Shown: piece after piece, positions 24,092 to 37,000 of the stretch
Numbering within the stretch: position 1 is the stretch's first letter
Layout of the letters: every line of letters begins with the position of its first letter
NCBI GenBank assembly: GCA_023614405.1
Contig: CM042685.1
Span: 248,001 to 312,000, forward strand
Direction: 5' to 3'
DNA length: 64,000 nt
Source: Avena insularis
Taxonomy: Eukaryota; Streptophyta; Magnoliopsida; Poales; Poaceae
Made by a program: the position numbers and the translations under genes
Notes under the pieces: model-generated
What the model was told of the DNA's origin: nothing
What the model saw: only the letters and a program-made list of their open reading frames with translations
The model's database searches: none

Positions 24092-24106
24092 GTCTCCCAC
24101 TTGCAC
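24092..24106 (-). other. Polypurine tract of the Copia element
   Basis: On the minus strand the sequence gcaagtgggagact lies directly before the 3' LTR start. This is where plus-strand DNA synthesis is primed in LTR retrotransposons. Confidence 0.85.
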
Positions 24107-24192
24107 TAGAGTCAATAATCTAGTTTAAATTTGGCAACAAGCTCACACCCATGGCACTAAGGTGTTGATCATGTTTTGCACGTGGAAGAGGT

Positions 24193-26640
24193 TTAGTCAA
24201 TGGATCTGCGACATTCAGATCGTATGTACTTTGCTAATCTTGAGATCTCCATCGCTATATAATCTCGGATTATATGAAACTTACGGTTGATATGCTTGGT
24301 CTTTGGATGATATCTTGGTTCCTTAGTGAGTGCTATGGCGCCGGTGTTGTCACAATATCTCGATGGGTCCAATGCACTTGGAACCACATGAGCTCGATGA
24401 TGAAGTTCTGATCAAACTCCTTCACTTGATGCTTCTGCAGCGACCATGTATTCGCTTCTCTTGTAGATCCGCGATCACGCTTTGCTTGCTTCTCCAGCTC
24501 ACAGCTCCTCCATTCAAAATATAAGCGTATCTTGTAAAGATTTAGAATCATCCTTGTTGGTGTCGAAACAAGCGTCGGCGTAATCTTTTACGACAGTGTT
24601 CATCACCCCATATACTAAGAACATTTCTTTAGTCCTATTTAGGTACTTTAGGATGTTCTTCACGGTATCGATGTTCCACTCTGGATCACTTTGATATCTG
24701 CTCGTCAAACTAAGAGCATTGGACACATCGGTCTAGTACACGACATGGCATACATGATAGAACCTATGGCTGAGGCATAAGGCACTTTGCTCATAGCTTC
24801 TCTATCATTTACCGTGGCTGGACAACGAGCCTTGCTCAATATCTTACACGACAACATAGGCCTTTGAACCTTTCTTTGCCTTATCCATTCTAAACCTTTT
24901 AGAACTTTGTCTAGGTATGTACTCACGGCTTAAAGCTATCGGGCATCTTTGTCTATCTCTATAGATTTTGATGCCCAATATATAAGCAACTTCCCTAGGT
25001 CTTTCATTGAAAAACATTTGTTCAAATAACTCTTCACATCGTTAAGCATGTTAATGTCATTTCCAATAATCAATATGTCATCTACATATAGTACCAGAAA
25101 TGTCACTCAGCTCCCACTCACTTTCTTGTAGATACAAGCTTCGTAGCAATTTGGAACAAATCCAAAGCTCTTGATCACTTGATCAAGCGAAGGTTCAACT
25201 CCGAGATGCTTGCTTGATCCATAAATGGAGCAGCTCAAGTTTGCATACTTTATCAGCATCCTTAGGATCGACAAAACCTTGGGTTGCATCATATACAACT
25301 CTTCATCAATGTTGCCATTGAGGAGCAGCGATCTTGACATCCATACGCCATATTTCATAATCATGAAGCGCATCAATTGCTAATAAAATCCGAATGGACT
25401 TAAACATCGCTACGGGAGAAAAAGTCTCATCGTAGTCAACACCTTGAACTTGTCGAAAACCTTTCGCGACAAGCCGTGCTTTATAGACGGCAACATTACC
25501 AGCCGCGTCTGTTTTCTTCTTGAAGATCCATTTGCACTCAACGGCCTTTCGGTCGCTAGGAGGGTCCACCAAAGTCCATACTTGGTTTTCGCTCATGGAT
25601 CCCAATTCGGATTTCATGGCCTCTAGCCATTTCTCGAGTCTCGGCTCATCGCCGCTTCCTCATAGTTCGCAGTTCACTGTCATCTACTAACAAGAGCAGT
25701 TAAGGCGGGGTTGTCGTACCACTCGGGAGAACACGCGACCTTGTCGACTGCTGACGTTCGATAATAACATCGTCCAAGCTTCATGATCCTTGTCATTAGC
25801 TTCCTCTATTGTTAGTGCGGTGACCTTTGGAACAATTTCAGGTGCTGCGCTACTCTCTAACTCAAGAGAAGGTTCAACAACCTCATCTAGCTCTACTTTC
25901 CTCCCACTCACTTCTTTGAGAAACTCCTTCTCAAGAAAGGAAGCGTTCTTCGACAAACACTTTGCCTTGGTTACTGTGATAGAAGGTATACCCAATAGTT
26001 TCCTTAGGGTATCCTATGAAGGCGCATTTCTCCGCTTTGGATTGAGCTTGTCGGCATCAATTTCTTGGCGTAAGCCGCATCCCCAAACTTTAAGCGACAA
26101 CAGGTTTAGCACCAAACCACAGTTCATACGGTGTCGTCTCAACGGATTTAGATGGTGCCCTATTTAAAGTGAATGTAGCGGTTTCTAATGCATAACCCCA
26201 AAATGATAACGGCAAATCAGTAAGAGACATCATCGATCGGACCATATCTAATAGCGTTCGATTAGGCGTTCGAACACACCATCGTATTTGTGGTGTTAGG
26301 GTGGCGTGAGTTGCGAAATGATTCGGTTGCTTTAAGATGCATGAAAATCATAACTCAAATATTCACCTCCACGACGGATCGTAGAAACTTAATCTTTCAT
26401 TACGATGGTTCTCCACTTCATTCTGAAATTCCTTGAACTTTTCAAATGTTTCAGATTTATGTTTCATTAAATAGATATACCCATATCTACTTAAGTCATC
26501 GGTAAAAGTGAGAAAGTAGCGATATCCACATGGCGTCGAAACACTCATCGATCTGCATACATCGGTATGTATGATTTCCAACAAGTCCGTTGCTCGCTCC
26601 ATCATTCCGGAGAAGCGGGTTTTGATCATCTTGCCCATGA
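24193..26640 (-). pseudogene. Copia pol: integrase, reverse transcriptase and RNase H, frameshifted
   Basis: Read on the minus strand from 26640 downwards. The integrase part (26363-26638) shows LLEIIHTDVCRSMSVSTPCGYRYFLTFTDDLSRYGYIYLM, the usual start of the Copia integrase core with its first Asp. Reverse transcriptase begins with NQVWTLVDPPSDRKAVECKWIFK (25306-25617) and ARLVAKGFRQVQGVDYDETFSPVA. The catalytic YVDD is encoded at 25077-25088 and is intact. RNase H (24193-24387) shows YCDNTGAIALTKEPRYHPKTKHI. At least four frame changes separate these parts, so one polyprotein cannot be made. The products would copy and integrate the element in virus-like particles and nucleus. Confidence 0.93.
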
Positions 26641-27103
26641 GGCATGGTTAGCATGTGTCAAATGATTCAAAATCAAGAGACTCCAAAAGTCCATCGAATG
26701 GAGTTTCTTCATCGTTTACACCAATATGACCTGAGCGGCGATTACAAATAAGTACTATTATCACTATCTACTTTGCATCTCTTAGCCTCAATGTTATGGA
26801 TGTGTGTTTCATCCCTTCGAGATTCGGAAGAAATAAACCATTCACGGCAGGTGCATGACCATAAAGATGCTACTCATATAAATATAACAACCATTATTCT
26901 CGGATTTAAATGAATAACCGTCTTGCAATAAACACGATCCAGAAATAATGTTCATGCTCAACGCAGGCACATAATAATAGTTATTGAGGTTTAAAACTAA
27001 TCGAAGGAAAACTAAGGAGGAAGCGTGCGGCCCATCATATCAACTCTTGATCCGTTGCCAGCGCGCCGTCACCTCATCCCTCATGGCCGCCGTCTATTCC
27101 GTA

Positions 27104-27300
27104 GCTCTGTTTGAGTTACAAATATTAGCAAGCGAACCAGTATCAAATACCGGGCACTACAACGAGGGCTAGTAAAACCATCAATAACATGTATATCAAA
27201 TATACCTTTGATGGTGCCAGCCTTCTTGTCCGCTAAGTACTTGGACGGTTGTGCTTCAATGACCCTTGTCCTTGCAATAGAAGCACTCGATGTCGGCTTA
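27104..27300 (-). pseudogene. Copia zinc knuckle and aspartic protease remnant
   Basis: Around 27270-27290 the minus strand encodes CFYCKDKGH, the first three ligands of a CCHC zinc knuckle, followed by a stop. Around 27108-27150 it encodes VFDTGSLANICNS, the Copia protease active site with the DTG triad kept. Frames differ between the two, and stops separate them from gag. Confidence 0.75.
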
Positions 27301-27382
27301 GGTCAGGACTTGAACTTCTTCTCAGCGAGGGCAACATGCTTGCGCCGCCTTTCTTGAAGGGCTTCTTTGCACCTTACCTTTC

Positions 27383-28030
27383 TTAAGGTGGGGGCTTGTT
27401 GACCATCAACACATGATTATCCTTTTTGATGTCCACCTCCGCAGCTTTCAGCTTAGCGAAGAGCTCGGTGATCGTATCAGTGGAACCAATCTGATTATGA
27501 GTCACTACAAAACTTTTGTAGCAGGGAGGGAGTGATTGCAGAACCCTGTCAATCTTGAGCTCCTCTGGAATCTTGCAGTCCAGTTGCTCAAGGCGTTGAG
27601 TGTAGCCCGACAACTTTATGGCATGCTCACTAACGGAACTCCCTTCCTCCATCTTGCAGTTAAAGAACTTCTCAGAGATCTCATATCTCTTAGAACGGGC
27701 CTGAGTCTGAAACACAGTTTTCAGCTCCTCAAGAATCTCAAAGGGCCCGGGATAATCTTCAAAACGATTTTGAAGGTCCGATTCCATAGCAAACAACATG
27801 GTGCTCTTAATCACACCATAATCATCTTTGCGCGACTGATAGACAGCTTTCTCAGCAGCCGGCGCATCTACAGCAAGGGCGTCACCTAGCGCATTTTCAA
27901 GGACATAGTCCTTTTGTCCGCCAGAGAGGATGATTCTCAGATTGCGGAACCAGTTGGTGAAGTTAGACCCATTGTTCTTAAGCTTTTCTTTCTTAGCAAA
28001 AATGTTGAAGTTGAAGTTGGACTTAGCCAT
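27383..28030 (-). CDS. Copia gag protein (truncated by an early stop)
   Basis: An open frame of 215 residues starts at MAKSNFNFNIFAKKEKL and contains NGSNFTNWFRNLRIIL, the typical start of Copia gag (UBN2/gag-polypeptide family), and a later QRLEQLDCKIPEELKIDRVLQSLP region. The family normally continues into a CCHC zinc knuckle, which here lies about 90 bases further on behind a frame change. The protein would form the virus-like particle in the cytoplasm. It is the longest intact frame of this element. Confidence 0.88.
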   Translation of the reverse strand: MAKSNFNFNIFAKKEKLKNNGSNFTNWFRNLRIILSGGQKDYVLENALGDALAVDAPAAEKAVYQSRKDDYGVIKSTMLFAMESDLQNRFEDYPGPFEILEELKTVFQTQARSKRYEISEKFFNCKMEEGSSVSEHAIKLSGYTQRLEQLDCKIPEELKIDRVLQSLPPCYKSFVVTHNQIGSTDTITELFAKLKAAEVDIKKDNHVLMVNKPPP

Positions 28031-29177
28031 TTGATCTACAATATTTGCAAGTACAAATTAGACTATGTTCATGATAACTAGTTCAACTTAATCAAATTAC
28101 TAGATGAACTCCCACTAAATTCAACATCCCTCAAGTTGTTTAGTGAACATGATCCAAATTCACCACACCTAATCCGATCTTCACGAGAAGAGATGTGGTT
28201 TCAATGGTGGACAACGAAGTGTCGATCATATCATTCATATGACTCATGCTTAACCTTTCGGTTCATGTGTTCCGAGGCCATGTCTGTACATGCTAGGCTC
28301 GTCAAGTCAAACCCAAGTATTTCCGCGTGTGCAAAACTGGCTTGCACCCGTTGTATGTGAACGTAGAGTTTATAGCACCCGATCATCACGTGATGCTTGA
28401 ACACGATGAACTTTCGCAACGGTGCATACATGGGGAGAACACAGTTTTTATCTTGATCTTTAAGTGAGGAATCATCTTATAATGCTACTGTCGTTATGTA
28501 AGCATAATAAGATACATAAAAAGATAAACATCACATGCATATAACTTTATGTGACATGGTATAGCCAATCTTCGCGCAATGATCTCCATCTTGTGCGTGC
28601 CGGCATGATCTCCATCACTCCACCATGATTGCCTCCACCACGAACAACAACTACAACTATTGCTAACTACTTAGCGATGAAGTAAAGCTATTACATGGCG
28701 CCTGCCGGTTGTGTACTCATCGACATGCAAGTTGTGAAACATTACAAAACATGATCATTGCATACAACATACACATCACATCTTGGGCCATACCATATCA
28801 CAGAAAACACTCCCTGAAAAAACAAGTTAGATGCCTCTACTTTGTTGTTGCATGTTTTACGTGGCTTATGGGAGTAGCATGCTAAGAACGATTCTTACCT
28901 ACGGAAAGCCACAACGGTGATATTATGGTTGCCAAACTCCGGTGTTAATCCCATGACAACTATAGTGAGAGAAACTGTCATCAACAAGCCGCATGTGTGG
29001 AACAAGCCACCGTCAAGTGCGAGCGATCTCATGAACAACGTCGCGTAAGGTTGGCCTGGACGCTTAGATCTCACTATGCGCGTCATAAGAAGAACACAAA
29101 CAAGAGGCTTGCAACAGAAAACATCAGCGCCGCAACAACCATGTTGCGTTCTACTCGTGAAACACATCTACGCATAG
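28031..29177 (-). other. Copia 5' leader between PBS and gag
   Basis: This internal stretch of about 1.1 kb lies between the 5' LTR and the gag start on the minus strand. It contains no retained gene; it probably holds the leader and packaging signals. Short open frames here have no family resemblance that I can see. Confidence 0.6.
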
Positions 29178-29192
29178 ATCTAGATCGATACC
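29178..29192 (-). other. Diverged primer-binding site of the Copia element
   Basis: On the minus strand the bases directly after the 5' LTR read gggtatcgatctaga. This partly resembles the tRNA-Met primer-binding word tggtatcagagc. The position fits; the sequence has changed, so the primer identity is tentative. Confidence 0.5.
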
Positions 29193-30916
29193 CGAAGGCT
29201 TTTGCGGCATAGTAAATCAAAAAATTCTACGGATGTGAGCAGGCCAAGATCTAATCTAGGAGATGCAAACAACAAGAGGGGATAGATGAGATCTTCATAC
29301 CCTTGAAGATTCACACAGCGGAACGTTCGACGGAACGTGGGTGATGTAGTCGTACTCGCTTCTCCTCCTCGCGATCCGATCCGATCCGATCCGATCTAAC
29401 ATCGCAAGTGGCGATGCCTCTGAGAGATGCACACGTGCAGCACCTCGACGTCTCCTCCTTCCTCGGTCCAGCAAGTATGGTGGAGAGACGGATTGGATGT
29501 ACAACATGAGGACGCGGTGCAAGTGGTGGAGAGTTTCTGCAGCAGGGCTTCGTCTACGCGCAGTTTGGAGGGAGAGAGAGAGAGGAGGGCAGAAGGGCGG
29601 CTAGGGCTTGAGGAGGAGGTGTGGGAGGGGGTGCGCCCCCAGCCCTCTTTATATAGAGGGGTGGGCGGCCAGCCCTTGCCCCTCCCCCAAGCCCTAGGGC
29701 CGGCGGCCAAGGAGGGAGTAGTGGGGGGCAGGTCCCCCCTTCTAGAAGCTCCCCTAGGGTTTGCCCTAGGTTTGGCCGGCTAGGCCCTATGGGGCCTTGT
29801 GCCCCTGGCCCAATGTGGCCAGGGCACTCCCTGATAGGACCATGCCCCTCCCAGCAGGTGGGGCCACGTTGGTCCCCCTCTGGAAGGTTCTAGAACCTTC
29901 CGGTACAATACCGATTAACCCGAAACAATTCCGAACTCCAAAAACCGCACTGCCTTATATGAATCTTATTCTCCGGACCATTCCGGAACCTCTCGTGATA
30001 TCCCGTATCCCATCCGAGACTCCGAACAAAAACTCATAAACCAATTATCCAATTTATCCTAGCTTCGAGACACGTTAAGTGTGTGACCCTTCGGGTTCGA
30101 GAATATGCAGACATGATCTTCTATCAATAATCAATAGCGGGGTCTGGAAACCCATATTGACTCCCACACATTCATCGATGATCATATCGGATGAACCACG
30201 ATGCCAGGATTCAATCAATCCCATATATATTCCATTCGTCTCGCGATATTTTACTTGCCCGAGATTTGATCGTCGGTACCGTCATACCTAGTTCAATCTC
30301 GTTCACAGCAATTACTTTACTCGTTCTGTAATCCGATATCACTTTGTGATTAACTCCTTAACCACATGCTTGCAAGCGGTGTTGATATCGATTACTGAGT
30401 GGGCCCGAAGTATATCTCTCCGACTTGGGAGGGACAAATCCCATCTCGATACATACAACCCAACAGGTACTTTCCGATCACCTGAGAGACACATTTATGA
30501 TCACCCTCTCATAGGATGACGTTTGATGACCTCAAAGCTTTCTTCCGATACCAGGGAGTTGTATTATCTCATGGTCTAAGGAATACAATATTTGACATAA
30601 GAAAAGCTTCGCAAAGATGAACACGATGACACGATCTAATTGCTCCGCTTAGTTTGGGTCTGTCCATCATATCATTCTCCCAATTATATGATCTTATTAT
30701 TAATCGACAACTCATGCCTATAGTTAGGAAACCTTAACATCCATTAATCAATAAGCTAGTCCATAGAGGCATACTAGGGACACGGTGTTGTTCACAAACC
30801 ACTCAAGTATTAAAGTTTCTGCTTAATACAATTCTAGCATGGAATATAAACTTTATCATGTACAAGAATTATAATAATAACATCTTTATTATTGCCTCTA
30901 GGGCATAATTCCAACA
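29193..30916 (-). repeat. 5' LTR of the Copia element
   Basis: About 1724 bp. The outer end is ttccaaca at 30909-30916 with TSD tggac behind it. The inner end reads cgaagg where the other LTR has tgaagg, one base off the TG/CA rule. Confidence 0.92.
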
Positions 30917-31087
30917 TGGACTACTTTCCGTGGCGCACTGGCATGTCGCCTATCACGCCTACACAAGTGGCGCGCAGAGACAGTCTTGCACGGCTGGAGA
31001 ATAACCCGTAGCATGAGGCCCATGGCGCACTGCTAGTGCGCCACGGATAACTTACAGTGCGCCATGAGCAGGTTTTTCCTAGTAGTG
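30917..31087 (-). mobile_element. CACTA-3, right fragment with terminus
   Basis: Read on the minus strand it starts with cactactaggaaaaacctgc, a typical CACTA terminus. Behind it the words ggcgcact and agtgcgcca recur in both orientations as subterminal repeats. After the terminus, the bases tag (31088-31090) lead back into the 660-bp array. This is a short, non-coding element split by the Copia insertion. Confidence 0.85.
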
Positions 31088-31090
31088 TAG

Positions 31091-34000
31091 TTAGAAATTC
31101 AAAAATCTCAAAACGGGCATAAGAAATTCAAAAAAATCCGAACAATGAAAATCCTTCGCGTGATATCATATTATGTGACATAGTTGAAAGGAAAAATACC
31201 AGACTTGGTATATTGACCATGCCTCGAAAAAACCTTCACAAAATGACCTATCATGTTCGAGGTATAATGGCTTTCGGTCCAAATGACCGATATTATGTCT
31301 GAATCACGCCATAGTTTGTGATGATGTGCCCATATTATGCATGCATGTGGACATTGGTATGGATAATAATGTTGCGGGAGGAAGTTTTCCTTTTATGCAT
31401 ACGGAAAAGCCATTTTCCATTTTCCGAGCATAAAAAACGGGTCGTTATGTGAAGTAACCACCAAAATGCTATTTCAGAATGCTACTGTCCCATTTTTCTA
31501 AAATACTAGACAACCTTACATGGACTATCTCCCAGCAGGACATCTCAAACCTTTTCGTCCATCCGGGTAAAAGGACAAATGTCTGCGAATCGGCGGAAGT
31601 GGGTATGGTTTGTACTACGGTACATGATCTAACGCCGTGATTTTTTGAAAAATCATTTTAGACTCGCGGTATGTGGTTTCTTCAGAGATCAATGCAAGTT
31701 CTAACGATGCTCGTCCCTATCTTCATACACGCCGGTTCGAACATAGTTAGAAATTCAAAAATATCAAAACGGGCATAAGAAATTCAAAAAAAAATCCGAA
31801 CAATGAAAATCATTCACGTGGTGTCATATTATGTGACATAGTTGAAAGGAAAAATACCAGACTTGTTATATTGATAATGTCTCAAAAAAACCTTCACAAA
31901 ATGACCTATCATGTTCGAGGTTTCATGGCTTTCAGTCCAAATGACCCGATGTTATGTCTTGAGTCACGGCATAGTTTGTGATGATGTGCCCATATTATGC
32001 ATGCATGTGGACATTGGTATGGAGAACAATGTTGCAGGAGGAATTTTTCCTTTTCATAGCACGGAAAAGCCATTTTCCATTTTCTGAGTGCAAAAAAGGG
32101 TCGTTTTGTGAAGTAACCACCAAAATGCTGTTTCAGAATGCTACCGTATCATTTTTCTAAAATACTAGACCACCTTACATGGACTATCTCCCAGCAGGAC
32201 ATCTCAAACCTTTTAAGTCCATCCGGGTAAAAGGACAAATGTCTACGAATCGGTGGGAAGTGGGTCGGTTTGTACTACAGGTACATGATCTAACACCCGT
32301 GATTTTTTGAAATAAATCATTTTTAGACTTGCAATATATGGTTTCTTCAGAGATTCAATGCAAGTTCTAACGATGCTCGTCCCCTATCTTCATGCATGCT
32401 GGTTCGACCATAGTTAGAAATTCAAAAAATTCAAAACGGGCATAAGAAATTCAAAAAAAATCCGAACAATGAAACTCCTTCACGTGGTGTCATATTATGG
32501 GACATAGTTGAAAGGAAAAATACCAGACTTGGTATATTGATCATGTCTCGAAAAAACCTTCACAAAAGGACCTATCATGTTCAATGTTTCATGGCTTTCA
32601 GTCCAAATGACCGATATTATGTGCTGAATCACGGCATAGTTTGTGATCCTGTGCCATAGTATGCATGCATGTGGACCTTGGTATGGAGAACATTGTTGCA
32701 GGAGGAAGTTTTCTTCACGTCATGCGGAAAAGCAATTTTCAATTTTCCGATCGCAAAAAACCGGTCGTTTTGTGAAGTAACCACCAAAATGCTGTTTCAG
32801 AATGCTACCGTCCCATTTTTCTAAAACACTAGACCACCTTACATGGACTATCTCCCAACTGGGACATCTGAAACCTTTTCGTCCATCCCGGGTAAAAAGG
32901 ACAAATGTCTGCGAATCGGTAGGAAGTGGGTCGGTTTGTACTCTGGTACATGATCTAACGCCGTGATTTTTGAAAAAATCATTTTAGACTCACAATATGT
33001 TGTTTTCTTGGAGATCAATGAAAGTTCTAACGATGCCGTCCCCTATCTTCATGCCTTGCGGTTCGACCATAGTTAGAAATACAAAAAATTCAAAACGGGC
33101 ATAAGAAATTCAAAAAAATCTAAACCACGAAAATCCTTCGCGTGGTGTCATATTATGTGACATAGTTGAAAGGAAAAATATCAGACTTGGTATATTGATC
33201 ATGTCTCTAAAAAACCTTCACAAAATGACCTATCATGTTCGAGGTTTCAAGGCTTTCGGTCGAAAATGACCGATGTTATATGTTGAATCACGACATAGTT
33301 TGTGATGATGTGCCCATATTATGCATGCATGTGGACATTGGTATGGAGAACAATGTTGCGGGAGGAAGTTTTCCTTTTAAATGCCTTTGAAAAGCCATTT
33401 TCCATTTCCGGCCAAAAAAGCAGATTAGTTTTGTGAAGTAACCACCAAAATGCTGTTTAAGAATGCTACCGTCCCATTTTTCTAAAATACTAAACCACCT
33501 TACATGGACTATATCCCATCTGGAACATGTCAAACCTTTTCGTCCATCCCAGATAAACATGACAAATGTGTGCCGATTCGGCAGGAAGTGGGTCCGGTTT
33601 GTACTACAGGTACATGATCTAACACCCGTGATTTTTTGAAAAATCATTTTTAGACTCACAATATGTGGTTTCTTCAGAGATCCAATGCAATTTGTACCGA
33701 TGCTCGTCCCCTATCTTCATGCACGCCGGTTCGACCATAGTTAGAAATTCAAAAAATTCAAAACGGGCATAAGAAATTCAAAAAAAATCCGAACAATGAA
33801 AATCCTTCGCGTGGTGTCATATTATGTGACATAGTTGAAAGGAAAAATACCAGACTTGGTATATTGATCATGTATCGAAAAAACCTTCACAAAATGACCT
33901 ATGTTATGTGCTGAATCACGGCATAGTTTGTCATGATGTGCCCATATTATGCATGCATGTGGACATTGGTATGGAGAACAATGGTGCAGGAGGAAGTTTT

Positions 34001-37000
34001 CCTTTCTGTCGCACGGAAAAGCCATTTTCCATTTTCCGAGCGCAAAAAACGTGTCATTTTGTGAAGTAACCACCAAAATGCTATTTCAGAATGCTACCGT
34101 CCCATTTTTCTAAAATACTAGACCACCTTACATGGACTATATCCCAACCGGGACATCTAAAACCTTTTCCTCCATCCCGGGTAAAAAGGACAAATGTCTG
34201 CCGAATCAGCAGGAAGTGGGTCTGGTTTGTACTACAGGTACATGATCTAACGCCCGTGATTTTTGGAAAAATCATTTTTAGACTCGAAATATGTGGTTTC
34301 TTCAGAGATCCAATGCAAGTTCTAACGATACTCGTCCCCTATCTTCATGCATGCTGGTTCGACCATAGTTAGAAATTCAAAAAATTCAAAACGGGCATAA
34401 GAAATTAAAAAAAAAATCCGAACAATGAAACTCCTTCGCGTGGTGTCATATTATGTGACATAGTTGAAAGGAAAAATACCTGACTTGGTATATTGATCAT
34501 GTCTCAAAAAACCTTCACAAAATGACCTATCATGTTTGAGGTTTCATGGCTTTCGGTCCAAATGACCGATGTTATGTGCTGAATCACGGCATAGTTTGTG
34601 ATGATGTGCCCATATTATGCATGCATGTGGACAATTGTATGGAGAACAATGTTGCAGGAGGAAGTTTTTCTTTTCGTCGCACGGAAAAGCCATTTTCCAT
34701 TTTCCGAGCTCAAAAAAGGGTCGTTTTGTGAAGTAACCACCAAAATGCTGTTTCAGAATGCCACCGTCCCATTTTTCTAAAATACTAGACCACCTTACAT
34801 GGACTATCTCCAAACCGGGACATCTCAAACCTTTTCGTCCATCCCGGGTAAAAATGACAAATGTTTGCCGAATCGGTAGGAAGTGGGTTCGATTTGTACT
34901 ACATGTACATGATCTAACGCCCGTGATTTTTTGAAAAAATCATTTTTAGACTCGCAATATGTTGTTTTCTTCAGAGATCCAATGAAAGTTCTAACGATGC
35001 ACGTCCCCTATATTCATGCACGCCGGTTCGACCATAGTTAGAAATTCAAAAAATTCAAAACGAGCATCAGAAATTAAAAAAATCCGAACAACGAAAATCC
35101 TTCGCGTGGTGTCAATTATGTGACATAGTTGAAAGGAAAAATATCAGACTTGGTATATTGATCATGTCTCTAAAAAACCTTCACAAAATGACCTATCATG
35201 TTCGAGGTTTCATGGCTTTCGGTCCAAATGACCGATGTTATGTGCTGAATCACGACATAGTTTGTGATGATGTGCCCATATTATGCATGCATGTGGACAT
35301 TGGTATGGAGACCAATGTTGCAGGAGGAAGTTTTCCTTTTAAATGCATACGGAAAAGCCATTTCCATTTTTCAAGCGCAAAAAACGGGTCGTTTTGTGAA
35401 GTAACCACCAAAATGCTGTTTCAGAATGCTACCGTCCCATTCTTTTAAAATACTAAACCACCTTACGAGGACTATATCCCAACTGGAACATGTCAAACCT
35501 TTTCGTCCATCCCGGATAAACAAGACAAATGTGTGCCGAATCGGCAGGAAGTGGGTCCAGTTTGTACTATAGGTACATGATCTAACACCCGTGATTTTTT
35601 TAAAAAATCATTTTTAGACTCGCAATATGTGGTTTCTTCAGAGATCTAATGCAATTTCTAACGATGCTCGTCCCCTATCTTCATGCACGCCGGTTCGACC
35701 ATAGTTAGAAATTCAAAAATCTCAAAACAGGCATAAGAAATTCAAAAAAAATCCGAACAATGAAAATCCTTCGCTTGGTGTCATATTATGTGATATAGTT
35801 GAAAGGAAAAATACCAGACTTGGTATATTGATCATGTCTCGAAAAAACCTTCACAAAATGACCTATCATGTTCGAGGTTTCATGGCTTTCGGTCCAAATG
35901 ACCGATGTTATGTGCTGAATCAAGGCATAGTTTGTGATGATGTGCCCATATTATGCATGCAGGTGGACAATTATATGGAGAACAATGTTGCAGGAGGAAG
36001 TTTTTCATTTCGTCGCACGGAAAAGCCATTTTCAATTTTCCGAGCTCAAAAAAGGGGTCGTTTTGTGAAGTAACCACCAAAATGCTGTTTCAGAATGCCA
36101 CCGTCCCATTTTTCTAAAATACTAGACCACCTTACATGGACTATCTCCCAACCGGGACATCTCAAACCTTTTCTTCCATCCCGGGTAAAAATGACAAATG
36201 TTTGCCGAATCGGTAGGAAGTGGGTTCGATTTGTACTACAGGTACATGATCTAACGCCCGTGATTTTTTGAAAAAATCATTTTTAGACTCGCAATATGTT
36301 GTTTTCTTCAGAGATCCAATAAAAGTTCTAACGATGCACGTCCCCTATATTCATGCCTTGATGCGACCATAGTTAGAAATTCAAAAAATTTAAAACGAGC
36401 ATAAGAAATTAAAAAAAATCCGAACAATGAAAATCCTTCACGTGGTGTCAATTATGTGACATAGTTGAAAGGAAAAATATCAGACTTGGTATATTGATCA
36501 TGTCTCTAAAAAACCTTCACAAAATGACCTATCATGTTCGAGGTTTCATGGCTTTCGGTCCAAATGACCGATGTTATGTGCTGAATCACGACATAGTTTG
36601 TGATGATGTGCCCATATTATGCATGCATGTGGACATTGGTATGGAGAACAATATTGCAGGAGGAAGTTTTCCTTTTCGTCACACGGAAAAGCCATTTTCT
36701 ATTTTCCGAGTGCAAAAAACGGGTCGTTTTGTGAAGTAACCACCAAAATCCTGTTTCAGAATGCTACCGTCCCATTTTTCTAAAATACTAAACCACCTTA
36801 CATGGACTATATCCCAACTAGAACATGTCAAAACTTTTCGTCCATCCTGGATAAACAAGACAAATGTGTGCCAAATCGGCAGGAAGTGGGTCCGGTTTGT
36901 ACTACGTACATGATCTACCGTGATTTTTTGAAAAAATCATTTTTAGACTCGCAATATGTGGTTTCTTCAGGGATCCGATGCAATTTCTAATGATGCTCGT

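Larger units (their letters stand above)
22392..30916 (-). mobile_element. Complete-length Copia LTR retrotransposon, degraded coding region
   Basis: Two LTRs (22392-24091 and 29193-30916) enclose an internal region read on the minus strand in the order gag, protease, integrase, reverse transcriptase, RNase H, which defines Copia. The target duplication is tggac (22387-22391 and 30917-30921). A polypurine tract and a diverged primer-binding site lie at the expected LTR borders. The LTR start tgttggaattatgccctaga is of the Angela/WIS/BARE style, but the LTR ends ttca, so it is another member of that broad group. Frameshifts break pol. Confidence 0.95.
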
